DNA from: Syngnathus acus
Lineage: Eukaryota > Chordata > Actinopteri > Syngnathiformes > Syngnathidae
NCBI RefSeq assembly: GCF_901709675.1
Contig: NC_051094.1
Span: 9,604,501 to 9,668,500 of the forward strand
DNA: 64,000 bases
Direction of reading: 5' to 3'
Shown here: positions 1 through 12,000 of the stretch, in pieces
Position numbering within the stretch: the stretch's first letter is position 1
Layout: the number at the start of each line of letters is the position of its first letter
Made by a program: the position numbers and the translations under genes
The notes under the pieces: generated by a model
Told to the model about the DNA's origin: nothing
Databases searched by the model: none
The model's input: only the letters and a program-made list of their open reading frames with translations

Positions 1-3000
1 CAAAAGAAACGGAAAAGGAGCGTATCCAAGCACGTTAAGGTAGCACGTCAGTGTTTTTTGTGTTAGGGTTGTGTGAGAGGCGCATTGCATTCCTTCTAAC
101 CTGAAGAGTTAAACTCACGCAAGAGAGATCTGGTCAAAGTTCATCTGAATGACATTTCTTGTCATTAGAGTGTCATGGCAGCTTTTTATCATCTCTGCCA
201 TATTCTGTGCCACTCGCAAATCAGTTTGTGCGTTTTTTTGGTCCAACTATTTCCCCCTAGCCAACATATACAGTATTTGTTTGCTTTGATGACATTTTCC
301 TTCCTGTCATTGTGGTGAAACTTATTGACCTCTTGCCAGGGCACGCACATGAGATAGGCAAAGATCTCGTCAGAGGCGAAGCGAATGAGCGGGGCAGACT
401 GAGCAGCAGCGCACACGCTCGAGGGTGAAGTTAATGTTTGCACGTTGATGAGCTGAACAATGTGGCTCTTTGACACTAAAAAAGATGACAGAGCAGAGAA
501 GAGCGTTTGAGGGAAGAAGTAGGGGGCTCGGCCGGCAGTCACGCTGGTCGGACAGCAGAGCAGAGCAGAGCGCTCCTGACGTGGCCTCTATGGATAGACT
601 TTGTAAGCTTGCGGAGGAGGATGTGTCCAGACTGGGTACACACTCATATGATTTAGGATTATACAATGAGACTAATTTTAGGACAAATGTTCCCTGTCTT
701 TCTTATTTTCAAGCAGAGACTTTTTGGAGGATGTTGTTTTGCCTCATTGCTTTCACAGACGCACATATTCATTTGTTTTAATTATATTCTCATTTTTGTT
801 TACCTACTTGAGGCTATTTGGTTAGTCAAATGTAAAGACTAATGGAAGTTGGGTGTGGACAAAAATAACCGGTCCTAACTTAAGGGCTTACACACTCGGA
901 GTGAGACAGTAAAGTGCAGGTCATCTGTGTTATGATCCCTACTTTGGTAATTACTTGCAAAATTGTCACTTTATTTTACTTGGCAGCACTGAATAATGTG
1001 ACTTTTTAACCGTTTACCACAATTGTTTCGAATTATAAACTATTCAAAAGCATTCTCAAAAGACACTGACTATTTCACTTGACTGTTGTGTGTTCCAAAA
1101 GCTATAAAATGATATCAGTTGACGTTTGGTCGTATTGCTTGAGTTTATTGCTAACTAATGGCCTGGCACACAAATCATGATATTTTCAGATTTTTTTTGT
1201 AGCCTTCTGTCTGAGCAACGTTCTTGTCAATTGTTGTGAAAACATTCTTAAAGTGTGTTTGAAATACAAACCAAACATTTCTTCTTTTGATGGGCTCACA
1301 AATTTATCCTCCAGATTATTCTGGGGCTTTTTTGTGTGTTTCTATTAAAAGTCACAGCCTGACTGGAGATTAGTCTTCCCTAATTAACTGGAAACCTCAT
1401 TGTGTTTAGTCACGAACGTCAGAGAAGGGAAAATCGCAGGGTTTAATTTTATTGGTCCACAGGTGTTGTAGCAGACTTGTGCTCTTCGGCATGCAGCGTT
1501 TCCGCATCATGCAGTATAGCTCGCAGTTGACTCCTTCCTTAATGACTTCCTTTTGTTTCCCTTTTGTCATTGATTTCTAATAATGCAGCATTGCTTGACC
1601 GACTCGCAAAGCAGCTCTCTATTAATATCTGCAATCGCTACCATTGGGTTATTGATTCCCAGAGAGAGAAACCAAAACAATTGGATCACAATTAAAGTAA
1701 ATAAGTATGCAGTATCCTATTTTCCATAATAATAACAGCTCCAGCTACTTAAATGTCCTGAAAGCAAACAGCATGGTGTCATGTTTGCAAAGCGAGGCCA
1801 TGTCCGGTTTACTTTCCTGGTCCTTGCTACTCGCCCATTTCCAGCATTGTTGTCCTGCGGTGCTACGCCGACGCCTTTGCCCTTACTCATCTCACCCTGA
1901 GACCGCTTCACCCTTAAAGTTAAGGAAGTAACCAAGCACTCATTTCCGTCATCAAAACTTGAGTCAGTGGCATGTGCGTCAATAGTTCTGCAAAGGCAAT
2001 ATGAGTGACATCATTCCTCCTTGACATTGTCCTCAGTCTATATGTCTGATGTTTATCCTCTGCTTTAGAGGATTTGATCATATCGCCACTAGAGAGGGAT
2101 TATGAGTGACTCCAAATTCCTATACATTCCACAATATGCATTTCTGGCTGATATATTTTCTAGGTTGCTGTTAGGCCTTGAGCTACTCATATAGGCAGTG
2201 CAACAACGCTGCTATGCTGCAATCAGAAACATCTCTAATGGATGTTGTTCCCATATACGCGGAGCTGTGTATATAATCTGAAGACAAAACACCGTCTTTT
2301 TTCCCCATATTTCCAACTGGTTCATCTTTTTCCTCACCCGCGACTTGAGCAGGACCGGTAGTTCCCATCCCCCACCTCATCTTGCCAAATAAGAAACAGT
2401 ACAGTCTGTCTTGTGGTAAATGAATAGACTGCCACTACTGACAGCACCCTAACTAAATGCTGTCATTTCAATCAAAGTCTTTGTTTGGATGGAGATTGGA
2501 GCAGAGGTCGAGGCGAAGATGAGGGAATACGTATACAGCGTAGACCTTCATTTAACACATGCTCCAGCTCATGCATTGATGAAATGCCAAAACAAAAATG
2601 CACGGCAGACAAAAGAGCGGGTGCCCGGAGTGACTTTACTGTACACTCGGTTAAACCTGACTGCAGTGGATGCTGCTCTGAGTAGAGCGCAGGAAAAGTA
2701 GGTCATTCCTGCCTTGCATTGGCTGACACGCTTTGCTGAGAGAGCGGCGCATCACTCATTGCTCCCGTCCGTCTCCTTTGTCACATGCTCTCATGGCTGC
2801 AAGGTGTCACCCGTTTTCGAGTCGGGGACTTTGCACGGGGTCCAATGTGTCCATCGTCCTGGCTGTGAGAAACAACGGACTTTATTGGCATGTCATCTGT
2901 TTCATGGCTCCTTCTAAAACAATTTCAAATCAGCTGCTTGTCCGCATGATCTGTTTTTTAATTGCGTGTTTGTCTGAGCGGGCTTCTGTCCATGGGTGGT

Positions 3001-3788
3001 TATTTTTTGCACCTGCCTGCAGCGTCTTCAAGTAGGTCTCAGGTGGCCACTGCACAGAATGAAACCATTGATTCCTCCAGTTTAACTTTCACTGTTGATT
3101 TGACAGGAATGTTGAAAAATAAATGGTGAGCCATCACGTGATTGTTATGTCTTCAATGCTTAATCGTTTTAGCCTGGATAAGGTCACACGACAGCTATCA
3201 GAGGATAGTCAGTTGCGCAACATTCAAACACATTCCCTAACTTGTTGCTTTGGGCTTGGAAGTGCCTGTTAAACTAGCTATGTTCTGAGATAAACACCAT
3301 ATTTTCAATCAAGCGTGTACATGTTACAAAATCACTATTTATGTTACTGTAATTATTATTAATTGCTTTACAAATTAAGCTGTACTAAAAAAAATAATGG
3401 AGCTAAATAGGTGATGTCTCCTTTATGTCAAGCATTATAGTCAGAATTATGCAATCTGGGAAACCTTTCAATCTGTTATGCTTTTTTGGTTAGTCAGACC
3501 ACTGTGAAGTAGATATGGCATGTTTTCCAGGTATGAATTTCCATTCATGACCGAAGCTCATGAATTATAATCCTTTTCATTGTGTAAAAGTGCCATATCA
3601 TCACAATCTTAATTCCCTTTGAAAACATGATGTGTTCTCTCCCTCCTTGTGATTGACTCACAGACATCAAATAATGGAAATGCCTCCTGTAAATTCTTGT
3701 CTTGGGAGTTTCTATAATCTCCAGTTTTTTATCATTGAAGTTTGGTAATAATTATCTCTTGTGTAACAATCCTGTAATGAGCCCGTCC

Positions 3789-3810
3789 GTGTGCTTGCAC
3801 GCAAGCACAC
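3789..3810. repeat. Perfect 10-bp inverted repeat
   Basis: Two 10-base arms, gtgtgcttgc and gcaagcacac, are exact reverse complements separated by two bases. The spacing is too tight for a normal hairpin loop but would suit a dimeric DNA-binding protein. A chance origin is quite possible in a CA/TG-rich setting. Confidence 0.5.
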
Positions 3811-4568
3811 CTAATGTTTGTTAAAAAGCACTAAACCAACATGGATCGTTATTTGTACAAAACTTTCAGAGCCGAGTCATACACGTGAAGAAAATGAGGA
3901 CTAGCATGCAAAATCTTGATCCCTTCCCCTCCCATTTCCCCTGTTCGCCGTCCCTGAGGGGGAAGGCTCAGCCCTCAGTATCAGTCCATCTCTGCCACGA
4001 ATGCTCCTTCATGTGTTTGCAGGTCAGGAAGGCATGGAATGAAGACGTTTTGACTCACACTGTGCAGATATGACTCCGTCACAGATATTACATGTTATTC
4101 CAGTTCAACCAAAACCAAAGTGGCTTTCTTCATAAAAAGAAAGAATAACAAGTTGTCACTCTGTTTATGCGTCTATCATTCCTATCACGAGATATGTTGT
4201 GGATCACTCCGTTTTTTTCCCGCTTGGAACATCTGCAGATCCGACTCCAAGCATCTCATGTGACCAGCGTTCATTTATAATTCATCCATCAGTTTTTCAC
4301 CGCCTTCAGGCCCCTCTTCCTAATATTTCCCGACTGACCTTGTCTTTCTCCTCCCCCTCTATCTGGTTGTGGATGTGTAAGACGTGTGCGCCTTGCGTGT
4401 GCCTGTGTTGTCGATACAGCAACGGCTTGGGAAGAGCACACATTTCATTTTAAGAGAAAAACACACGGCCGAGGCTTCAGCTTCAAGACGTGACCTCATG
4501 AAGCTGAACAGCTGAGAGCAAAGAATGAAAAAAATATGGCAAACTGAACCATTGTAAAGGGAAGGCGG

Positions 4569-4598
4569 TGTGTGTGTGTGTATGTATGTGTGTGTGTA
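4569..4598. repeat. TG-rich microsatellite
   Basis: A (TG)n run of about 30 bases interrupted by two TATG units, in presumed gas2l1 intronic DNA. Confidence 0.85.
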
Positions 4599-4990
4599 TT
4601 TGCCTCTCTGTGTCTGTTTCCATGGAAATGGTTCCATTAACTCACAGGCTGGGGTTTTTCCAAACAGGGCGACTCGCATATTGAGAATCGCAGTGACAGA
4701 GCAGACAGAAAGAGGGCAGACGCATGCACACACTGCAGCAATGTAAGCAAACAAAGCACAGCGGGTGTAAAGGTGACTGAGCCAGGTGGGAGGCTGCATG
4801 CCAGCTGTGATTCCACCCTAGTCGTAATTCCCACGAGGCCTCCCCCTAAAGGAACGGAGAATCTTAGCAACACACTAGATGAAGGCTGCACTTCATTTAT
4901 CACGTATGCCTTGAGTACTGCAGCATTATAGCATCTGAATCACATTATATTGCAATATGGAATGCAAAGGGCCTCATATCTTACTACTAC

Positions 4991-5138
4991 TACACTGTAA
5001 AAAATGCACAATTTGTATTTTGGGGAGGCAAGCAAGTTGTTTACTCCAAAACAATTTGGAACAAAATTAAATTATTATGTTGAAAGGTTGTTGGCTTGAA
5101 ATTTTGAGCACACTCAACTTCTTTGTTTTTGGAGTGTA
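4991..5138. mobile_element. Short TA-flanked MITE-like element
   Basis: The left end reads tacactgtaaaaaatg. The right end, reverse-complemented, reads tacactccaaaaacaa, so the outer bases form a slightly degenerate terminal inverted repeat about 148 bases apart. Both ends carry TA, as expected for a Tc1/mariner-type target duplication. The interior is AT-rich and has no coding capacity. The cactgtaaaaaat end resembles termini I recall from small non-autonomous elements in fish genomes; I name no family. Confidence 0.42.
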
Positions 5139-5980
5139 CTTTATGACTTGTCACACTTGTTACTTCTGAGAATAAATAAATGCTGCATGTCACTCTGCTC
5201 ACCCCACATCACCTCTCTCATCAAATTATATCCACATGGAATTTTGTTGGATTGACTCGCATGATTACCATTATAAGTTATTGCATCTTTCATCAACTGT
5301 GCTTAAGTATTTGCGCCGTACTTTTTCCCCCTCCACACGCGTAGGGAAAAGTTTTTTCAATTTGCTTGCTTTATGTTCTGTAAGCCAACAAGATCCGGCA
5401 CACTTGTTTGAGACAGATGCCAAGAACAACATGTGAGTTGTCCAATCATGTGAGAGCCCTGGGGCTGTGTAGCACAGGCGGATCTCACTCCACCCTGCAG
5501 TCGTGTCTGACTCCAGTTGCCTAATAAGCAGGCCCAACCACAGCAAGGGCGCTGGCTCGTGATCACAATTCAAAATCCAGCTGGCGGGGCTGGCCTGCTG
5601 ACATCATCACCACCACCCCCTCTGCTACCGCGCTGGTTTGTGGGCTCCTTCCCTGCCATCGCTCAAAACAGCAACAGGGTCACATAGGACACAGCGTATT
5701 CACTGGCATATCTGCGTGTTTTATTTTTTAACTCAAATGATGTTCAGAAATTAGGCAGGAAGTGCTTAAAGGGGTGAGGCACTCGATCACCTGGCAAGAG
5801 TGGAGTTGGCAGGAAAATGACTCACATCGCAAACTTATTGTGTCTGTGACACTTTTCTCTGCAAAGGTCACAAGTACAGATACGTGACTAAGCATGACTT
5901 CATATTAACTTTCCAGACATTTGGGGACAGGAAGAGGTTCACGGAGCTCTAACGTGTGTGTTGCGTTTTGTTCCTTTCAG

Positions 5981-6088
5981 GTTCGTGAGATTCTGGGCCG
6001 GTGTTCCTGTCCAGCTCAGTTTCCTATGATCAAGGTGTCGGAAGGAAAGTACAAAGTGGGGGACTCCAGTGCACTAATCTTCATAAGG
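5981..6088 (+). CDS. gas2l1: gas2l1 exon, first half of GAR domain
   Basis: 36 codons, phase 0 at both ends, acceptor ttcctttcag and donor gtatgt. It encodes [20 protein letters not shown] and continues to ALIFIR, nearly identical to the human GAR domain start. The Cys-x-Cys pair belongs to the domain's conserved cysteine set. Confidence 0.93.
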
Positions 6089-9000
6089 GTATGTCGGTCA
6101 ACCTTTTGTCTTCTTCAAGTCTAATTATATTTAATTGTATGTTACTGGAGAGGATACAGTCAAAAAACGTGACTGCGGTGTAATTGCTTTAAATTGAACT
6201 TTGATCTCTTTTGGAGCACACGTTCTGCATGGAGTAGAAGCTTCAAGTCACTGCGAAATATGATGTAATCAACTGGATTTATCCTGTAGTTTGCCATTAT
6301 TACTATGTTCTTTTGAGGTCTGCTGGAGTTGCATCATAGCATATGGTGAGAGCTTATAAATCAAGCTTTATGTAGGAGGGATGACAGAGGGCTGTCTCAG
6401 CATGTGAAGAGCTCAGATTATTATTTTTTTTTTGAACGTCACATTCTGAACGAGTCATCGCAGAACAGTGGAAAAGTCTGAGGACAAGCACAGTCTACTC
6501 CAAGATGCCGATTCACCTCCGATGTGGTCACATTTAGAAACCGGTTTTCCAGGAAGGAACAATAGAAATTTAATTTCTCTGTTCACGTTGAAGATATCCA
6601 CAATCTAAAACCCTTTTCAAATGACATTTCACTGTTCTGAACTGTCATACAAATGAAAAAAGTAGTTCGTTTGAGGATAATAATCTTTATAAAACAAAAA
6701 CTAAATCAATCTCACACTTTGATGACGTATGACTGAGTCACCCCTAGTGGGAAGGAAGGCTTTCTTGATTCAGATGACTTCATGCACGCACATGCAATTA
6801 TCACTCCCTTAGAATTGCAGTTACAAAACTGTAACAATAAACAAACCTCTATCTCAAATCCAATTGTATTCATAAAGCACTTTAAAGACAATATCTTGTA
6901 CATTATTGCAAAGTACAAATCAAACATAAAACGATAACAGTTTCATTAAAAAAACATTAACAAAGTCAACAATAATAAAAACAAATGACCCTAATACAAG
7001 AACAGAGTTTAATTTATTGTCAATTTAATCATGTTCCAAGTTTGTTTATACACTACTAAACCTTACTGCTAAATTGCATTAAATTTTGAATTTATGAATT
7101 TTAAGGTTCCATGGTATGCATAGCAGCACTGTGTTGACTGTTTTGAGAGTATTTATCTGGCCCACTCCCAGAACTGCACTTTTTCCCAGTGAGACACAAA
7201 TAGAGCTTTAGGTCATTTCCTGCATTGGCCTTTATCTCGGCAGTATTTTGTGTCCGTTTCAGATTAGGAGTTGCCACTATACCCGCATCAAGCCTCACAG
7301 GACTGGGTGGGGAGACTGTATTGATTCGCTCTCCCTTACCTAAATGGCGCCCCTGTCAGATGAATGGCCTCTTTGAACGGTATAGCAAATTGGGAGCATT
7401 TACAGTCTAGATCTGCCATACTGTCAATGTCGATACACATTTCACTGAGTGGTCCACCATGTCAATATATAGTGGAATTGCGTAAATTAAAAGTAGTGTC
7501 TCTTAGTGCTTTTAAGGGAGTAAAAACTGAAAGTTAACTATTCCATCTTTGAGCATCATTATCTTTGTAAGAACAGAATAATTCGTTAGATCTCATCATA
7601 CCATTGAAAATGAACTATTATTGTGAGTGGTTGTGTCTTTTATGGGTTTGCTGTATTGCCACTTTTTATTCACAAGTGCATTGTAGGGGTGTGCACGTGA
7701 GTGTGTGTGCTCATCTGCCATTCTGGGAGTGTTTTTCACTTGTCAGATTAGTTCTCTTCTTCCCACTGTCTCCGCCCGCCCGCTCGCTCCTGGTTCCTCT
7801 CTGAGGATGGCAGTAATTATGCATATGCCCGAACAGCCATACAAGTGTGGCCAACACGCCTCTTTGATTCTACTGAGCAGAGGAAGCTGCGGCCGACTTG
7901 AATGCCAAAAAAAACAAAAAACTATTCAGCAGCTAAAGCTTTGTCAAGGGTGTTGAGGCTAAACAAGGCCACGAAATAGATAAAGCAATTGATCCATTCC
8001 TACAGAGGGCTAGCTCATTATGTTTCTTTTCCTGAAGGGAGGCCACTTTTACTGAGAAAGGAATGCTTTCAATCACGGATATAGGATCTGATCGATGAAA
8101 CGTGAGAGGAAATTGCTTCAACACCTGCATTTATTAAAATGCTGTTGCCATAGAAACAGGGATCGAGTGGCTCTCGGCTCAGCAGCTGAGCCAGCAATGC
8201 AGAGTGGAAGATGGTCCTTAAGCATCTTTTAAGCCATCTTGTGGGATCCGGAAATAAATATATGATGTAAAATTGATGATGTAATAAAATGAAACAAAGA
8301 CATGATTGTATAGTTTGCAACTACAACCCCAAGACAAAATGGAGTGCGTTGTTGAATAATGTAATAGATGCTTTGGCATGGGACACTGTAAATCTGCTCG
8401 GATACTGGTTTCATATCGACTCACTGTTGCATCATTCAGTCTCTGTAATCATTTGGCTTTCTTTCTTTTTTTTTTCTGGCACTTTAGTATTAAGTGATCC
8501 GTACTGTTTCATTTTATGGCTCACTTTATGGAAAGATAATGCACCCTGTATTATCTTCCCACAAAAAATGACATCACTTTAAATACGATTATCTGCGGAC
8601 GTACTGTACATGTACAAGGCAAACAAAATTAGATAAATGATCAAAATTGCAACAACTTATTCATACAATTTTTTAGATTTTATAACTCAATCCACAAAGC
8701 CTTATTCAGGATGTGTACGGCCCGAGACGCGACACAAAATTGAGTAGTGCCATGAGTAGGAGATGTACTAGAGGACACATCAAAAACTGAGAAAGTAACT
8801 AAACTTAGGTGGTCGTATCAGACAACCAGTGACGCTGTCACCAGCCTAAAGCCAGGTCAGTTGAGAGTAAGCAGTTTATGCTCTGATAGAGATAAGCAGA
8901 TCAGCTGTTTTGACGCATCATCATGCAGGAGGGAATCAGGGTGAGCCAGATGAAGCGACGAGTGGATTGATGACGGCAAACGAGAAGGTGGGGGTCAGAC

Positions 9001-12000
9001 GGAGGCAGTGTCTGTGCCCTCTCCCTGACCACCATTTGGGACCCAGTGATTAGATGCTATACCACGTGTGATGTGCCCAAAATAAATTTTGCACCAGGAT
9101 AAAAAGATGGGCTGGGAGACCCAGGTACGACCTTTTCAAAACATGTGGCTGGCAGCGCCTATTACACAACACAAGGCGGGGCGGCGCATCACATCAGGCG
9201 GCGTGTGCTGCTTCAGCGGGGACAGCTTCTGCCTGGAGGGTGTGTGGCTCTTTGCTCGATCTTGTGGATGTGTGGGCCTCAGAGAGCAGAGGAGAGTCGG
9301 AAGTGACATATCCATGACCCCCTCGCCCTCTGTTATAGGGACACAACACACACAACCCCCTCCTTTCCCTGCCTCTCTTTCTGACAACTAAATTCCCAGA
9401 GAGGACAGCAGGGGGTGAGTTGTTACCATGCTAATTTCACCATGCTACCCTCTGAATGAATACCAATTGAGCCTAATGCAAAGGGCCAAAATGAAAGTAA
9501 TGGCTCTTTATTATGCTGCCATTTTTTTTTAAACTGTGAGTTGGCATGGCAATGAATTAATGACAGCAGCTGGGTGTGATGGAGGAGAGAGAAGGGGCAT
9601 CTAAGTGTTACGTAACATCTTCGGCAAGCTGTCCCACTTGTAGAATTTGCATATCTATTGACTTGTGCAGCAACACATGAAAACAAATTATGCATTTTAT
9701 ACTGCCATAAATGACCACGTGATTTGTCTTATGAAACCTTGTTTTCTGTTTGTTTGTTTTTTCCCCCTCAGGTCCTTCGTACCCATGTAATGGTGCGCGT
9801 TGGAGGGGGCTGGGACACATTGGAACACTATTTGGACAAGCATGACCCATGTCGCTGTGCCGCCTTTGGTGAGCTTGTTTTTTTCCTTTACCAAAAAAGC
9901 AACATTGCTCCATTTTGTTTGCTTGAATGCCATCTGATTCAAGGTTATAAACAAATCATCTGCAATGGGGAAACTGTGTTTAGACAAGGTGTGGACACCG
10001 TAAGGGTCAAACGTGAGAGGAAATTCAAGTTGTATCCATTCATTGCTGTCATTTGTGTATACGCCTTTTATTTTGTTTGGACATGAGCCAAGAAATGAAC
10101 ACATTCATCCAGGTTTGTAATGGAAAATGTGCTTTAACCTCAACCTCTACCTTAAAGAACCCACATTTAATATTGCAATGTCTTTAGAAGCAGGTCCAAA
10201 CTGTTTATGAAGTGGTGATGTCATGACGTTCCGTACCGCTGATGCAAGCTGCTATTACTTTTAATCAGCCTTGCATAGTTAACCCGCTTAGTCACACTTT
10301 TGATATTCAAAAAGTTGATTTGGTTCTCTTTCTCTTATTAAATCACGTGTTCACTTATCCTCTTGCAGCCCATCGGTACCATCAGGCCAAGGCCAGCGGC
10401 CAAAATCAGGGAGGCCAGAGTAAGTCCTCAAGCGCACATTCTTCCCGCTCCACAAGTCCTGGTCCACACTGGCGAAACGATAGCATGGCACCTTACAAAA
10501 CACCGGACAGACGCTCGCTGGAGCCCTCATCCACACCTTGTGCCTCAACCGCTTCCGCAAGGCCAAGCCACCCTCAGAACTCCTCTGCTCCCGCTGAAAC
10601 AGAACCTCGTACCGGTCTTCCACGGCCACCCAGAGATCGCTCAGAACCACGACATTTCAACCCACTGAGGTGAGTGTGTGTCTATAAAGTTTGGATTCAA
10701 GTGCTTTCATACTTTCTTCGGTTATCTTTTGCCACTTGTACTCTTGTGTCACCTGGCAGGGCAGACAGAGAAAAGAATTTTACCACAAGTGCAAATGCCA
10801 GGAAGCAGATTAGATTAGACTAGAGCAGATTTATCTAATCTCAGGTGACATTGCCATGATAAAGCTGCCGCAACCGGTCACTCTTCAGCACCTTCTAGTG
10901 GAGACCATTCGACGATATGCTCTTCTTTCTAACCACTTGCCACACTTTCCATCGCTGAAGTGAACGTGATGAGCTTTTTTGCTCATGCTTGAATGGAACA
11001 AAAAAAACTGATGTATTTAAGAAATTGCATGTACGTGATTGAGTAGTAGTGACAAAGCCAGATTAGCAGCATTGTCCCGTCTGCTGCGTGTACAGACAAT
11101 TAGCCTGATACATTTGCTTCAATTCATACGTTCCTCATACATCAAGCAAAAGGGCATTGCAGACATAATGATGTGGATATTTTGACATGAAGTCAACATT
11201 CTATATTTAGAAATGACATCAAGTAAATGTGATGTCCAGAGCACTTTCAAATTAACTCTGAGTGGGCGTTGGATTCCAGACTAGCAAAATGGTAATTGGC
11301 CGACTATCCCTCGACAACTGTCGAAAGCTAACTGGGGAAGTAGGTCAACAGGTGGCCTAGCTTTCTATAACTAATGACCAAGTTTGGACACATGTACATT
11401 CATTTTCTATGGATGACTCATCTTGTGGTGGTTTAAATCAATCATTAATGATACAGTAGGTAGATGTTATATTGACTGTATTTATATTTACTGAAACACA
11501 ATAGGTAAGTGAGAATAGAATGGAAATAAGAGTTTTTAAGGATATTTTTGTTTGTTTCTGTTTTAGATCATGAGCAGGTGAGGCAGAGGCAAAATGCAGA
11601 TGATGTACAGGATGTACACAACTCTTTTTTTATACAGCAACCTTTACTTACTTCTCTTAAGTGCACAATAAGAGCAGTCAGAGTGGATAGTCCCACCGGT
11701 GCATTACAGTGGAACAGTGCCTAATTGAGAAATAACAGTACTGTGTGTTTAGTTCTAATCCTCCCACTTGTTCTCATCCTGACTGTAATCCCCCCCCTCG
11801 GCCGTCACAGCCCACTGTACGGAGAAACACTGAGCCTTGGGTCACTTAGACATTCTCTCATCAGTCAGCTTGTCACAAGGCTCTTTTGGTGAACTTTCTC
11901 AAGTATGTCTTTTGAAAAGTTGATTCGATGCAGATGTGTTGCTTCCTTGAAAGATGACTCGCGGAAAATAATGATGAAACAAATATGGGTATGTGTTTTT

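Larger units (their letters stand above)
1..5980. other. Intron or 5' flank of gas2l1, no exon recognised
   Basis: The stretch before the first recognisable gas2l1 exon. The family's N-terminal calponin-homology (CH) domain should precede the GAR domain, but I found no CH-like coding segment here on either strand. It most likely lies upstream of the window, which makes this DNA intronic. The open frames are short, unlike any family I know, and often overlap on both strands. A somewhat GC-richer patch near 350-620 could be regulatory, but nothing proves it. A MITE-like element (4991-5138), a TG-rich microsatellite (4569-4598) and a perfect short inverted repeat (3789-3810) are listed separately. 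Confidence 0.55.

Noticed and set aside
470-781. 103-codon plus-strand frame and a possible donor near 605 as a gas2l1 first exon
   Set aside because: The sequence does not resemble a CH domain or any GAS2-family N-terminus, and phase to the GAR exon cannot be supported.
4359-4799. 146-codon minus-strand open frame
   Set aside because: Part of it translates a TG microsatellite (YTHTYIHTHT); the rest has no family resemblance.
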